From the NCBI RefSeq assembly GCF_012844345.1, contig NZ_CP051625.1, positions 1,488,001 through 1,552,000 of the forward strand: a DNA stretch of 64,000 bases, read 5' to 3'. A model generated the notes under the pieces. The model had not been told where the DNA came from, did no database searches, and saw only the letters and a program-made list of their open reading frames with translations. A program made the position numbers and the translations under genes. Of the stretch, positions 26,148 to 34,071 are shown in pieces. How positions within the stretch are numbered: the stretch's first letter is position 1; each line of letters begins with the position of its first letter. Origin of the DNA: Pseudomonas sp. gcc21. Lineage in GTDB: Bacteria > Pseudomonadota > Gammaproteobacteria > Pseudomonadales > Pseudomonadaceae.

Positions 26148-27554
26148 TTATTGTGACGGTATGACTATTTTTACCTGGCGGCCTTTTGTTTGTGACTGCT
26201 CGGTCAGCTTGGCAGCCAATATCTGCTTGGCCTGGCTGTCACCATGCACCAACCGCACCTCTTCAGGGCCATGGCGCATCCCGGTTATAAACTGCACCAA
26301 TCCGGCTTGGTCAGCGTGAGCGGAGTAGCCACCGATGCTATGGACCCCGGCTTTTATATCGAAGACCTCGCCATCCAGATCGACATAGCCTCCGGTGGGC
26401 CCATATTGCTGGATAGCGTGGCCGGGCGTGCCCTTTGCCTGGTATCCGACAAAAAGCACGTTATGCCTGGGATCGCCGAGCATGGCTTTCAGATAGTTGA
26501 TAATCCTGCCTGCGTTGCACATGCCGCTTCCGGTGATAACGATCGCAGGCTGAAAGGTGTGAGCGAGACGGTTGACCATGGCGAGGTGCTGGGCGTGGCT
26601 TTCTGTGGTTAGTAGTTGGTCGAAGGTTAAAGGCCTGCGGCCTTGGCTGACGCGCTTGAGGGCTTCGTCGTTCCAATAGGGTTTGAGTTCGCGGTACAGG
26701 GCGGTGAATTTGGTGGCTAGCGGAGCATCGAGAATGATCGGCAGCTTCCGCCAGGTTCCGGTACTGAGTATGTCTTCCAACTCATAGAGCAGTTCCTGGG
26801 TTCTGCCGATGCTGAAGGCTGGGACCAGTACGGTGCCGCCGTCTGACAAGGCTTGCTCCAATACCTGTTTCAGGCGGGCCTGGCGGGTGCGCCTGTTTTC
26901 GTGGTTACGGTTGCCGTAGGTGCTTTCGAGCACGACTACGTCCGCGCGATGTGGCGGTTTGGGTGCCGGCAACATTGGAGCATGGGGTGCGCCGAGATCG
27001 CCGGAGAATACGATGCGGCGTTTGCGGCCGGTGGCGGGATAGTGGATATCGCACTCGATGTAGGCAGACCCGAGTATGTGCCCTGCCCTTTGGAAGCGGA
27101 TTCGACAGGTTAGCTCGGGTTCTTCTATCAGGGGCACCCATGTTTTATAGGGGTGGCCTTGCAACCGTTGCTCTACCAGGCTGACGAACCGGTCTGCCAG
27201 ATTGGCATCTCGCTTGATGCCGACCATGAAGGCGTCTTCCAGGACGGTGGGCATGAGCAGCGCTGAGGGTTCGGTGCAGTGAATCGGACCCTTGTAGCCG
27301 GCGGCAATAAGCCAGGGCAAGCGGCCGATGTGGTCGATGTGTACGTGGGTCGCTATTAGCGCCTTGACGGAGTCCAGGCTGAACTCGACGTTGAGGTTGT
27401 TGGCGTCTGCGCCGTTGCCTGAGGTTTCTGCGCCCTGGAACAGGCCGCAATCAATGAGCAGGCTTGCGGTTGGGGAAAGCCATAACTGATGGCAGGAGCC
27501 GGTGACGCCTTTTACCGCGCCGTGGTGCTGGATATAGGGGTATTCGGTTGGCAT
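26148..27554 (-). CDS. MBL-fold beta-CASP hydrolase with RNA-specificity domain
   Basis: A 468-residue protein with the metallo-beta-lactamase motifs LLIDCGLFQG (about 32-41) and the metal-binding THVHIDH (about 88-94), then VFSGDLGAPH, the beta-CASP insert (RADVVVLESTYGNRNH) and the C-terminal motifs GYSAHADQAGL and LVHGDSQAKQIL. The order matches YsgA/CPSF73-like RNA processing nucleases (COG1236). It likely cleaves RNA, but bacterial members of this branch are little studied. It is transcribed from upstream of rfaH with a 221-base gap. Complete length. Confidence 0.88.
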   Translation of the reverse strand: MPTEYPYIQHHGAVKGVTGSCHQLWLSPTASLLIDCGLFQGAETSGNGADANNLNVEFSLDSVKALIATHVHIDHIGRLPWLIAAGYKGPIHCTEPSALLMPTVLEDAFMVGIKRDANLADRFVSLVEQRLQGHPYKTWVPLIEEPELTCRIRFQRAGHILGSAYIECDIHYPATGRKRRIVFSGDLGAPHAPMLPAPKPPHRADVVVLESTYGNRNHENRRTRQARLKQVLEQALSDGGTVLVPAFSIGRTQELLYELEDILSTGTWRKLPIILDAPLATKFTALYRELKPYWNDEALKRVSQGRRPLTFDQLLTTESHAQHLAMVNRLAHTFQPAIVITGSGMCNAGRIINYLKAMLGDPRHNVLFVGYQAKGTPGHAIQQYGPTGGYVDLDGEVFDIKAGVHSIGGYSAHADQAGLVQFITGMRHGPEEVRLVHGDSQAKQILAAKLTEQSQTKGRQVKIVIPSQ

Positions 27555-28296
27555 GGTAGCAAGTCCTTTTGCTTGGGGAGCTTGGAGTGTAGCTGGAGAA
27601 TCAGCGTAGCGCAGGGGCGCTACACCCCCAGGGGGGCGATGCCAGGCTTGGGCTGCATTTGGATGCGCTGACGGGCTTACGTGGGGTTGGCGTGCGGCTT
27701 GGGCCGTATTCGGGCGCGCCGACGGGTTTTACCTGGGGTTGGCGTGCGGCTTGGGCCGCATTCGGACGCGCCGACGGGTTTTACCTGGGGTTGGCGTGCG
27801 CCTGCGCGCCGACGAGGGTCAGGTCAATGCTGCGGGCCGTTCGGCTTCATGATCGCGGGATCGGTGTGACTGCGGGATTTGGCGTAGCGCAGGCGCACTA
27901 CACCCCCAGGGGGCGGCGTTCTGGGCTCTGGATTGGTGTGGCTCTGAGGTCTTGGCGTAGCGCAGGGGCGCTACACCCCCAGGGGGTGTGCACTGGCGCT
28001 GAACTGGCGTTGGCTGTTAGCAGCCAATCGCGAGCGATGTGGCTTCAGCGCGTTACAACTCGCATCGCCAGCTGACGAACGGTTGGCGTGCTGCTTATCA
28101 ACCGAGACAAAGCCTTCGAACCAGACGATACCTATATCCGCATGCTTTGTCGGGAATTGGCGGTTTGGCTTTTTTAGTCAAGACTTTGACTACACTGCCA
28201 AGGCTTTGCGAAACAGTATTGACCCGGACGGTGTATGTACTTAGAGTTGCGGGCGTGTTTGCCCACCCTGCGCTAACCTCGGATGGCTCTACCTGA
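27555..28296. other. REP-rich divergent intergenic region before the capsule-export operon
   Basis: No gene is supported. Type-A REP hairpins in reverse orientation lie at 27604-27632, 27881-27910 and 27954-27983. Between them are three direct copies of the type-B element (CCTGGGGTTGGCGTGCG) at 27680-27723, 27732-27774 and 27784-27813 with a 52-base period. The last 300 bases before the phosphatase gene lack repeats and should hold the operon promoter. No ops element was found here. Confidence 0.8.
28219..28247 (+). promoter_or_regulatory. Possible sigma-70 promoter for the wzb-wzc operon
   Basis: TTGACC at 28219-28224 and TAGAGT at 28242-28247 are separated by 17 bases, about 50 bases before the phosphatase start. 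The -35 box matches five of six positions and the -10 box four of six. This is pattern matching only. Confidence 0.3.
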
Positions 28297-28734
28297 ATGT
28301 TTGACTCGATATTGATCGTCTGCGTTGGCAATATTTGCCGTAGCCCAACGGCCGAAGCCCTGCTGAAAAACAGGCTTGAAGGCCGGAACATCAAGGTAAG
28401 CTCCGCCGGCCTGGGCGCTCTGGTTGGCAAACCGGTTGAGCCGAACGCTGCGGCCGTCATGGCTGAAGCGGGGCTTTCATTGCCGATGCACCGCGCACGG
28501 CAGATCAGCGCAAGGATGATCCGCGAAGCAGACCTGATCCTGGTTATGGAAAACCGACACATACAATCGGTTTACAAACTTGCCCCTGAAGCCCGCGGCA
28601 AGACTTTCCTGTTCGGCCGCTGGCTGAACAATTGCGAAGCGCCTGATCCATACCGCCAGGCCCGCCCCGCCTTTGTGCATGTATACAAGATTCTAGAAAA
28701 GGCAGCCGATGCCTGGCTGCCTTATCTGAAGTGA
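28297..28734 (+). CDS. Low-molecular-weight protein tyrosine phosphatase (Wzb/Etp type)
   Basis: A 145-residue enzyme with the P-loop CVGNICRSP (Cys9 to Arg15 forming C-x5-R) and the general-acid loop DPYRQ (Asp117). It should dephosphorylate the C-terminal tyrosine cluster of the Wzc-type kinase encoded 29 bases downstream, cycling polymer export. Full length and typical. The cognate kinase and the Wza/Gfc genes that follow place it in a group-4-capsule-like operon (as etp/etk with gfcABCDE in E. coli). Confidence 0.94.
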   Translation: MFDSILIVCVGNICRSPTAEALLKNRLEGRNIKVSSAGLGALVGKPVEPNAAAVMAEAGLSLPMHRARQISARMIREADLILVMENRHIQSVYKLAPEARGKTFLFGRWLNNCEAPDPYRQARPAFVHVYKILEKAADAWLPYLK

Positions 28735-28763
28735 ACGTTCATCTCTACTGAAAGAAGAAGCCG

Positions 28764-30971
28764 ATGCAAAATGCTGTCGCCTCCCCGGAGCGTAACAACG
28801 GGGAAATTGATCTTTTAGCCCTTTTAGGCGCCCTCCTGGATCATAAATGGATCATTGCGGCATGCACGGGGCTGTTTGCGGTCATCGGTATCGCCTACGC
28901 TCTGCTCACCACACCGGTTTATGTCGCTACGGCCGTTATTCAGATCGAAGAAAAGCAGGCTGGTATCAGCAGCCTGCTGGGCGAAAGCGATCTGCTATCC
29001 ACCGCCTCGCCGGCAGTCACTGAAATCGAGCTATTGAAGTCCCGCACTGTTATTGGTCAGGCGGTCGACAACCTGAAGCTGACGGTTGTGGCTGAACCCA
29101 AGCTGTTCCCCGTAATCGGCCCCTTCGTGCATCGTCGCTTCAGCCCCAGCGCCGACGCCCCGGTTGCCGATGCGTTACTGGGCTTTGACAGCTACGCCTG
29201 GGGCGGCGAGCAGCTCGATGTATTCCAGCTTGAGGTGCCGGCCGCTTACGTGGGTAAAGCCCTGACCCTGCGCGCCGAAACGGATAACGGCTACACCTTG
29301 CTTGACGGTGAGGGCTCTCCCCTGCTGACCGGTGCAGTCGGCGAAGCCGTTGTCACGGACGGCTTCAAGGTTCAGATCGCTGAACTGGTTGCACGGCCCG
29401 GCACGGAGTTCCTGGTATCGAAAAAGAATCGCTTGAGCACTGTGCTTGCTTATCAAAGAGCTATCGGCGCAAGTGAAAAGGGCCGCGATTCCGGCATCCT
29501 GTCTCTGAGCCTGGAAAGCACTAAACCTGAACACGCTATGCGCACGCTTGATGAAGTGAGCCGTCTGTATGTGCGCCAGAATGTCGAACGCAAGTCCGCC
29601 GAGGCCCAGCAAAGCCTTGAGTTCCTGCAGGATCAGCTGCCACAGGTGCGTCGCGACCTGGAACGCGCCGAAGAAGCACTGAACGCCTACCAGGCGTCCG
29701 CTGGCTCGGTCGATATCAGTATCGAGACCCAGTCATACCTGAGTCAGGTCGTTGAGCTGGAAACCGCTATATCTGAACTGCGCCTTCGTCAGGAAGAACT
29801 CCAGCGCCGATTCACCGCCGACCACCCGAGCTATCAGGCACTGATGAGCCAGATTGCCCAGCAGGAAGAGCGCCGTGACAGAATTCTCAGCCGTATTGGA
29901 GAGCTGCCGGACACCCAGCAGGAATTACTGCGTTTAGCGCGAGACGTGCAGGTTAGCACCGAGATCTATACCCAGATGCTCAACAAGAGCCAGGAGCTGG
30001 ACGTCATGCGCGCCGGCACCGTGGGCAATGTGCGCATCATTGATGATGCAGCGGTGGACACAACCCAGCCAGTCAAACCGAAGAAGCCGCTGATCGTTGT
30101 GCTGGCTACCCTGCTTGGCGGCATGCTGGGTGTGGCGATTGCATTGCTCAAGCATGCGCTGAACCGCGGTATCGAAAACCCTGACTTGATCGAACAGCTG
30201 GGCCTGCCTGTATATGCCAGCATTCCGCTAAGCAAGGATCAGGAAGTGCTGGAACGCAGCGGCACGAGCAAAGGGGGGCGTCGCCACCACGCGCTGCTCG
30301 CCAAGACCAATCCAGCGGATCTCGCCATCGAATCACTGCGCAGCCTGCGTACCAGCCTGCATTTCGCCATGCTGGAATCGAAGAACAACGTATTGATGAT
30401 CTCCGGCCCAAGCCCACAGGTCGGTAAATCCTTTGTTTCCGCCAACCTGGCTGCAGTCGTTGCCCAGGCCGGTCAGAAGGTGCTGTTGATTGATGCCGAT
30501 ATGCGCAAGGGTTACATACACCGGCTACTTGGGGCGGACCCCAATATAGGCCTGTCCGGCTTGCTGGCAAAAACCCATACGCTCAAACAGGTAGTACATG
30601 AGACTGAGGTTGAAGGGTTGCACGTTATCTCGCGTGGGCTCATTCCTCCGAATCCGTCCGAGCTTTTGATGCACGCCAACTTCGAGGCGCTGATCAAGTA
30701 CCTCAGTGCACACTACGACATGGTCATCGTCGATACGCCACCGATCCTGGCTGTAACGGATGCGGCGCTGGTCGGTCGCTTCTGCGGCACAAGTCTGATC
30801 GTAACCCGCTTCGGCATGAGCCCGGCAAAGGAAATCCAGCTGACCTTGCAGCGGTTCCGCAATAACGGTATTGAGATCAAAGGCGCGATCTTCAACGCAA
30901 TCGAGAAGAAAGCATCGGCCTATGGTAATTACGGCTATTATCAGTACGAATATAAATCCGAAACCAATTGA
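28764..30971 (+). CDS. wzc: Polysaccharide co-polymerase and tyrosine autokinase (Wzc/Etk type)
   Basis: A 735-residue inner-membrane protein. The N-terminal Wzz domain has a helix at about 32-50 and the typical TPVYVATAVIQIEEKQ. A coiled-coil periplasmic region spans about 270-390, and a second helix at about 443-463 follows PVKPKKP. The BY-kinase domain has Walker A GPSPQVGKS (about 547-555), A' LLIDADMRKG and Walker B MVIVDTPPI. The tail ends in a tyrosine cluster (AYGNYGYYQYEY, six Tyr), the autophosphorylation site. It works with Wza to polymerise and export a capsule-like polymer. All parts are present. Confidence 0.95.
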   Translation: MQNAVASPERNNGEIDLLALLGALLDHKWIIAACTGLFAVIGIAYALLTTPVYVATAVIQIEEKQAGISSLLGESDLLSTASPAVTEIELLKSRTVIGQAVDNLKLTVVAEPKLFPVIGPFVHRRFSPSADAPVADALLGFDSYAWGGEQLDVFQLEVPAAYVGKALTLRAETDNGYTLLDGEGSPLLTGAVGEAVVTDGFKVQIAELVARPGTEFLVSKKNRLSTVLAYQRAIGASEKGRDSGILSLSLESTKPEHAMRTLDEVSRLYVRQNVERKSAEAQQSLEFLQDQLPQVRRDLERAEEALNAYQASAGSVDISIETQSYLSQVVELETAISELRLRQEELQRRFTADHPSYQALMSQIAQQEERRDRILSRIGELPDTQQELLRLARDVQVSTEIYTQMLNKSQELDVMRAGTVGNVRIIDDAAVDTTQPVKPKKPLIVVLATLLGGMLGVAIALLKHALNRGIENPDLIEQLGLPVYASIPLSKDQEVLERSGTSKGGRRHHALLAKTNPADLAIESLRSLRTSLHFAMLESKNNVLMISGPSPQVGKSFVSANLAAVVAQAGQKVLLIDADMRKGYIHRLLGADPNIGLSGLLAKTHTLKQVVHETEVEGLHVISRGLIPPNPSELLMHANFEALIKYLSAHYDMVIVDTPPILAVTDAALVGRFCGTSLIVTRFGMSPAKEIQLTLQRFRNNGIEIKGAIFNAIEKKASAYGNYGYYQYEYKSETN

Positions 30972-31023
30972 CGACGGGTTAGAGGCAGTACCCGTCCGGG
31001 GTTCCCCGGCATGGCGATCTGCG

Positions 31024-31029
31024 TATAAT
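31024..31029 (+). promoter_or_regulatory. Candidate -10 box upstream of the GfcA/YjbE-like gene
   Basis: A perfect TATAAT lies 30 bases before the start codon. No good -35 box is at 17 bases, but a strong GC hairpin (CCGGGG-TT-CCCCGG) sits just upstream at about 30996-31009. This suggests the small gene has its own start within the operon. Confidence 0.4.
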
Positions 31030-31059
31030 CGAATGCATTACATGACAGGGAGTAGAATA

Positions 31060-31428
31060 ATGAAGAAGCAAGCACTGGCGATGATGGCTACCGGTTTGCT
31101 GTTGGCATCCAGCATGAGCTTTGCGCAGACTGAAGAAGCCGCAGCAGCTGAAGCGGGCGGCACTACTGGCACCGCCACGGGCACTACGGCTACAGGCACC
31201 GCTACTGGGACTACTACCGCTACTGGCACTGCGGCTACAGGCGCAGCGGCAGGTACCGGCGCGGCAGCCGTTGGCGGTGCCACTATTGGCGGCTTGAGCC
31301 TGACTACCGTTGCCGTTGGCGCAGCAGCAGCCGGCGCGGCCGCAGCCGCAGCCTCCAGCGGTGGCGGCGGGTCCAGCTCCGGCACTACAGGCACTACTGG
31401 CACTACTGGCACTACCGGCACCAACTGA
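31060..31428 (+). CDS. GfcA/YjbE-like Thr/Gly/Ala-rich exported small protein
   Basis: 122 residues from the ATG at 31060, which has AGGGAG ahead of it; the frame is open further upstream but that part lacks a start with such a site. A signal peptide (MKKQALAMMATGLLLASSMS, cleavage near SFA-QT) is followed by a low-complexity domain made of Thr, Gly, Ala and Ser, a hydrophobic Ala/Gly patch (about 80-105) and GTT tripeptide repeats at the end. This matches GfcA (threonine-rich) and YjbE, the first small proteins of the E. coli gfc and yjb operons, whose function is unclear. A terminator hairpin follows at 31451. Confidence 0.8.
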   Translation: MKKQALAMMATGLLLASSMSFAQTEEAAAAEAGGTTGTATGTTATGTATGTTTATGTAATGAAAGTGAAAVGGATIGGLSLTTVAVGAAAAGAAAAAASSGGGGSSSGTTGTTGTTGTTGTN

Positions 31429-31450
31429 TAGTTGGTCGCCGCCTGAACAG

Positions 31451-31475
31451 GCCACTCGACTCTGAGTGGCTTTTT
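31451..31475 (+). terminator. Intrinsic terminator after the GfcA/YjbE-like gene
   Basis: GCCACTC, six-base loop, GAGTGGC, then TTTTT. The seven-base perfect stem with a T-run lies 22 bases after the stop codon and 33 bases before the wza start. It probably reduces, rather than abolishes, transcription of the downstream genes, so the small protein would be made in excess. Confidence 0.8.
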
Positions 31476-31507
31476 CATTCCTGCTTATCCTTGATGAAAG
31501 ACTGCTC

Positions 31508-32617
31508 ATGACCTTAATTCCACGTGCCGCCCTGGGGGCGTCCATTCTGTTGCTTCAAGCCTGCGTGTTCTCCCCTGGCATGCATATGGACAAGAACGAT
31601 TTGATGAGCCAGGATTCTGCCGAAAGCAGCATGGTGGAATTAGTAGAAATTACGCCCAAGTTGCTTGCCCAGGACCAGACGGCCGCCCGGCGTCTTACCA
31701 TCCCGCAGGAGCTGCTGAACTTTCAGCCGGAGAATTACCGGATAGGCGCCAACGACGCGCTCTTTATCACCGTCTGGGATCACCCCGAGCTAACGGTCCC
31801 GGGTGGTAACCAACAGACCGACGCCGCCAACGCGCGTATCGTTCGTGATGACGGCACCCTCTTCTACCCCTTCATCGGCAACGTTCAGGTTGCCGGTCTG
31901 ACGCTGGAAGAGCTACGCGAAATCATCGCCAGCCGCCTGGCTCGTTTTATCGAGCAGCCGCAGGTGGATGTAAACGTAATGGAATACAACAGCCAGAAGA
32001 TCATCGTCAGCGGCGCATTCCAGAACCCGGGCTATCTGCCAGTGAACGCTCAGCAACTTACTCTGTTGCAAGCTGTGGGTCTGGCCGGTATTGATCCGGA
32101 GCGCGCCGACCTGTCCAGCCTGAAGCTGACCCGTGAAGGGCGCACCTACGAGCTGGACTACGACCGCCTCACCAGCATGCCAAGCGAGATCGGTAACGTG
32201 TATATGCGCGCTGGTGACAAGCTGCATCTGGGCCTGAATGACAATCGCAAGATATTCGTGATGGGCGAAGTGAAAACTCCTCGTGCCCTGCCCTACCGCA
32301 CCAGCCGCATGTCCCTGAGCGAAGTGCTGGCGACTGTCGGCGGCCCGTCGCCTGAGACGTCCAGTGGACGCGAGGTATACGTGATCCGCGGAGTTGAGAA
32401 TATCGAGACCGAGAAGGCAACTGTATTCCAGCTGGACGCGAAGTCACCTGCTTCATTCATTCTGGCCGAACGCTTTGAGATGCAGCCGCAGGATGTGGTG
32501 TTTGTCGGGGCTGCAGGGATCACTCGCTGGAACCGCTTCATCAGCCAACTGTTCCCCTCAGCGAATATCTTCCGCACCACACTCGAAATTGATGAAGACA
32601 TGACAAACCGCAACTAA
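31508..32617 (+). CDS. wza: Polysaccharide export outer-membrane lipoprotein (Wza/GfcE type)
   Basis: 369 residues from the ATG at 31508; the upstream extension of the frame runs through the terminator and is rejected. A lipoprotein signal ends in LLQAC (Cys19). The poly-export domain begins NYRIGANDALFITVWDHPEL (about 76-95), followed by SLBB-type repeats: KIIVSGAFQNPGYLPV (about 160-175) and KIFVMGEVKTPRALPY (about 250-265). A C-terminal segment with FISQLFPSANIF could form the amphipathic outer-membrane helix. It should form the export channel that works with the Wzc kinase encoded upstream. Confidence 0.93.
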   Translation: MTLIPRAALGASILLLQACVFSPGMHMDKNDLMSQDSAESSMVELVEITPKLLAQDQTAARRLTIPQELLNFQPENYRIGANDALFITVWDHPELTVPGGNQQTDAANARIVRDDGTLFYPFIGNVQVAGLTLEELREIIASRLARFIEQPQVDVNVMEYNSQKIIVSGAFQNPGYLPVNAQQLTLLQAVGLAGIDPERADLSSLKLTREGRTYELDYDRLTSMPSEIGNVYMRAGDKLHLGLNDNRKIFVMGEVKTPRALPYRTSRMSLSEVLATVGGPSPETSSGREVYVIRGVENIETEKATVFQLDAKSPASFILAERFEMQPQDVVFVGAAGITRWNRFISQLFPSANIFRTTLEIDEDMTNRN

Positions 32618-32629
32618 GGGGATCGGAAA

Positions 32630-33289
32630 TTGAAGGTCCTTCTACTTGCGGGCATGTCTGCCGCCGCGGCGTTACTGATGAGCGGCTGCACGTCGGTCGC
32701 ATCCTCTTCCTACGAGACGCTTCGGCTCGCGATAAGCGGGCCTGAGTCGATCATTACGGCTGACTATGTAAACAGCCTTGATCGGCCCGCGCTTTCAGCG
32801 CGCTTGAAGCAGTCGGAAGCGCTATTGGTGCTGGCCGCCCGCAACGATGGTGTCGCTGAATGGCATGGCCGGAGTCAGGCGCTTGTTACGCAAAACGGCC
32901 GATTGATTCAGACCGCCGGGTTACCCGATGAAGCCGACATCATTGCACCGCTCGCCGTGGCAGACCCCTTCCTGCAGGATCTACGCGCTCTTCCAGAGGA
33001 TGTGGAAGTAACGCGCCTGGTGGACTTTCCGGGGCGTTATCTGACTAGCGTGCCCCAGCATGCCCGATATCGCAAAGGCCCGGTCGAGACGCTGGAGATC
33101 ATGGGTGAACAGCGCGCCTTGCAACGCATGGACGAGATTATCCGCATGCCAAGTATCTCCTTCCGCGCTACTAATCATTACTGGTTCGACCCTGACACCG
33201 GAAATGTGCTGGTCAGCGCGCAGCATCTGGCGCCCGGATTTCCGCCCGTGCACCTGGTCGAGCTGACTCAGTCGGTGGGGCAGCCATGA
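32630..33289 (+). CDS. GfcB/YjbF-like lipoprotein
   Basis: 219 residues starting at a TTG at 32630, preceded by AAGGGG at a good distance. The signal ends in the lipobox LMSGC (Cys20). The mature part matches the YjbF/GfcB (YmcC) lipoprotein family in length and in motifs such as RNDGVAEWHGRSQALVTQNG (about 72-91) and NHYWFDPDTGNVLVSAQHLA (about 182-201), which recall the family's aromatic repeats. It is needed for group 4 capsule secretion in E. coli, with no known enzyme activity. Located 12 bases after wza and overlapping the next gene by 4 bases. Confidence 0.82.
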   Translation: MKVLLLAGMSAAAALLMSGCTSVASSSYETLRLAISGPESIITADYVNSLDRPALSARLKQSEALLVLAARNDGVAEWHGRSQALVTQNGRLIQTAGLPDEADIIAPLAVADPFLQDLRALPEDVEVTRLVDFPGRYLTSVPQHARYRKGPVETLEIMGEQRALQRMDEIIRMPSISFRATNHYWFDPDTGNVLVSAQHLAPGFPPVHLVELTQSVGQP

Positions 33290-34071
33290 GGCGTCTTGCA
33301 AAACCCCTGGTGTTTTTGCTCGGGTTGGGCGCATCACTCAACTGTCTCGCGCAAAGCGCCTCCCCGACTGTTGAGATCAGCGGTGTTGTGCTCGCCCCCG
33401 GAACTTATTCACTCTCCGAGGGCGCTCGGCTGCATGATGCATCGAGCAGCGCACAAGTGCGTAGCGATGCCTGGCCGCTGGGTGCTGCCTTGCTGCGTCA
33501 GTCGGCGGTTGAGCCACAAGTGCGTCTTAAAGCTGGCGTGCTGTTTGATCTGCGGATTAACCACGTACATGCGGTTGCGGACGAAAATCCGGCGCTGGAA
33601 GCATTGGTCGATCGGCTGATACAAGCGATCGAACCACTCCCAGTGACAGGCCGAGTGAACGCGCAACTGAACCCGCTGCAACAGCTGATTCCAGCTAATG
33701 ACAGCTTGCTGGAAGCCGGCGACCGCATTCTCTACCCCCACCGACCGAACCACGTCACAGTGATTGGCGCAGTTGAGCAGGACTGCAAGCTGGCCTTTGT
33801 GCCGGCGCACCAGCCAGTCGACTACCTGAAGCAGTGCGCCTCCTCACCTGTGGCGGATCGCGACACGGTATATGTCATCCAGCCAGACGGTACGCTGCAT
33901 AGCAAAGGCGTCGCCCATTGGAATGCCGAGCCTGCCAACGTGGCGGTGGGCGCCATGATTTACGTGCCGATTCGAACAAATCAGCTTTCCGCCCAGACAT
34001 CAGATCTGAACCAGGAGCTTGCTGAATTCATGGCGACGCAGTATCAGCTCGGGGGCCGTTTTGGTGAGTAA
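33286..34071 (+). CDS. GfcC/YjbG-like periplasmic capsule protein
   Basis: 261 residues with a signal peptide (FLLGLGASLNCLAQS, cleavage near residue 23). The mature protein has the features of the GfcC family (capsule biosynthesis, PF06251): a SLBB-like start VEISGVVLAPGTYSL and NPLQQLIPANDSLLEAGDRI (about 126-145), then HVTVIGAVEQDCKLAF (about 152-167). In E. coli, GfcC is a soluble periplasmic protein with beta-grasp domains like those of Wza. The ATGA overlap with the lipoprotein gene and an 8-base overlap with the next gene show tight coupling. Confidence 0.82.
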   Translation: MRRLAKPLVFLLGLGASLNCLAQSASPTVEISGVVLAPGTYSLSEGARLHDASSSAQVRSDAWPLGAALLRQSAVEPQVRLKAGVLFDLRINHVHAVADENPALEALVDRLIQAIEPLPVTGRVNAQLNPLQQLIPANDSLLEAGDRILYPHRPNHVTVIGAVEQDCKLAFVPAHQPVDYLKQCASSPVADRDTVYVIQPDGTLHSKGVAHWNAEPANVAVGAMIYVPIRTNQLSAQTSDLNQELAEFMATQYQLGGRFGE

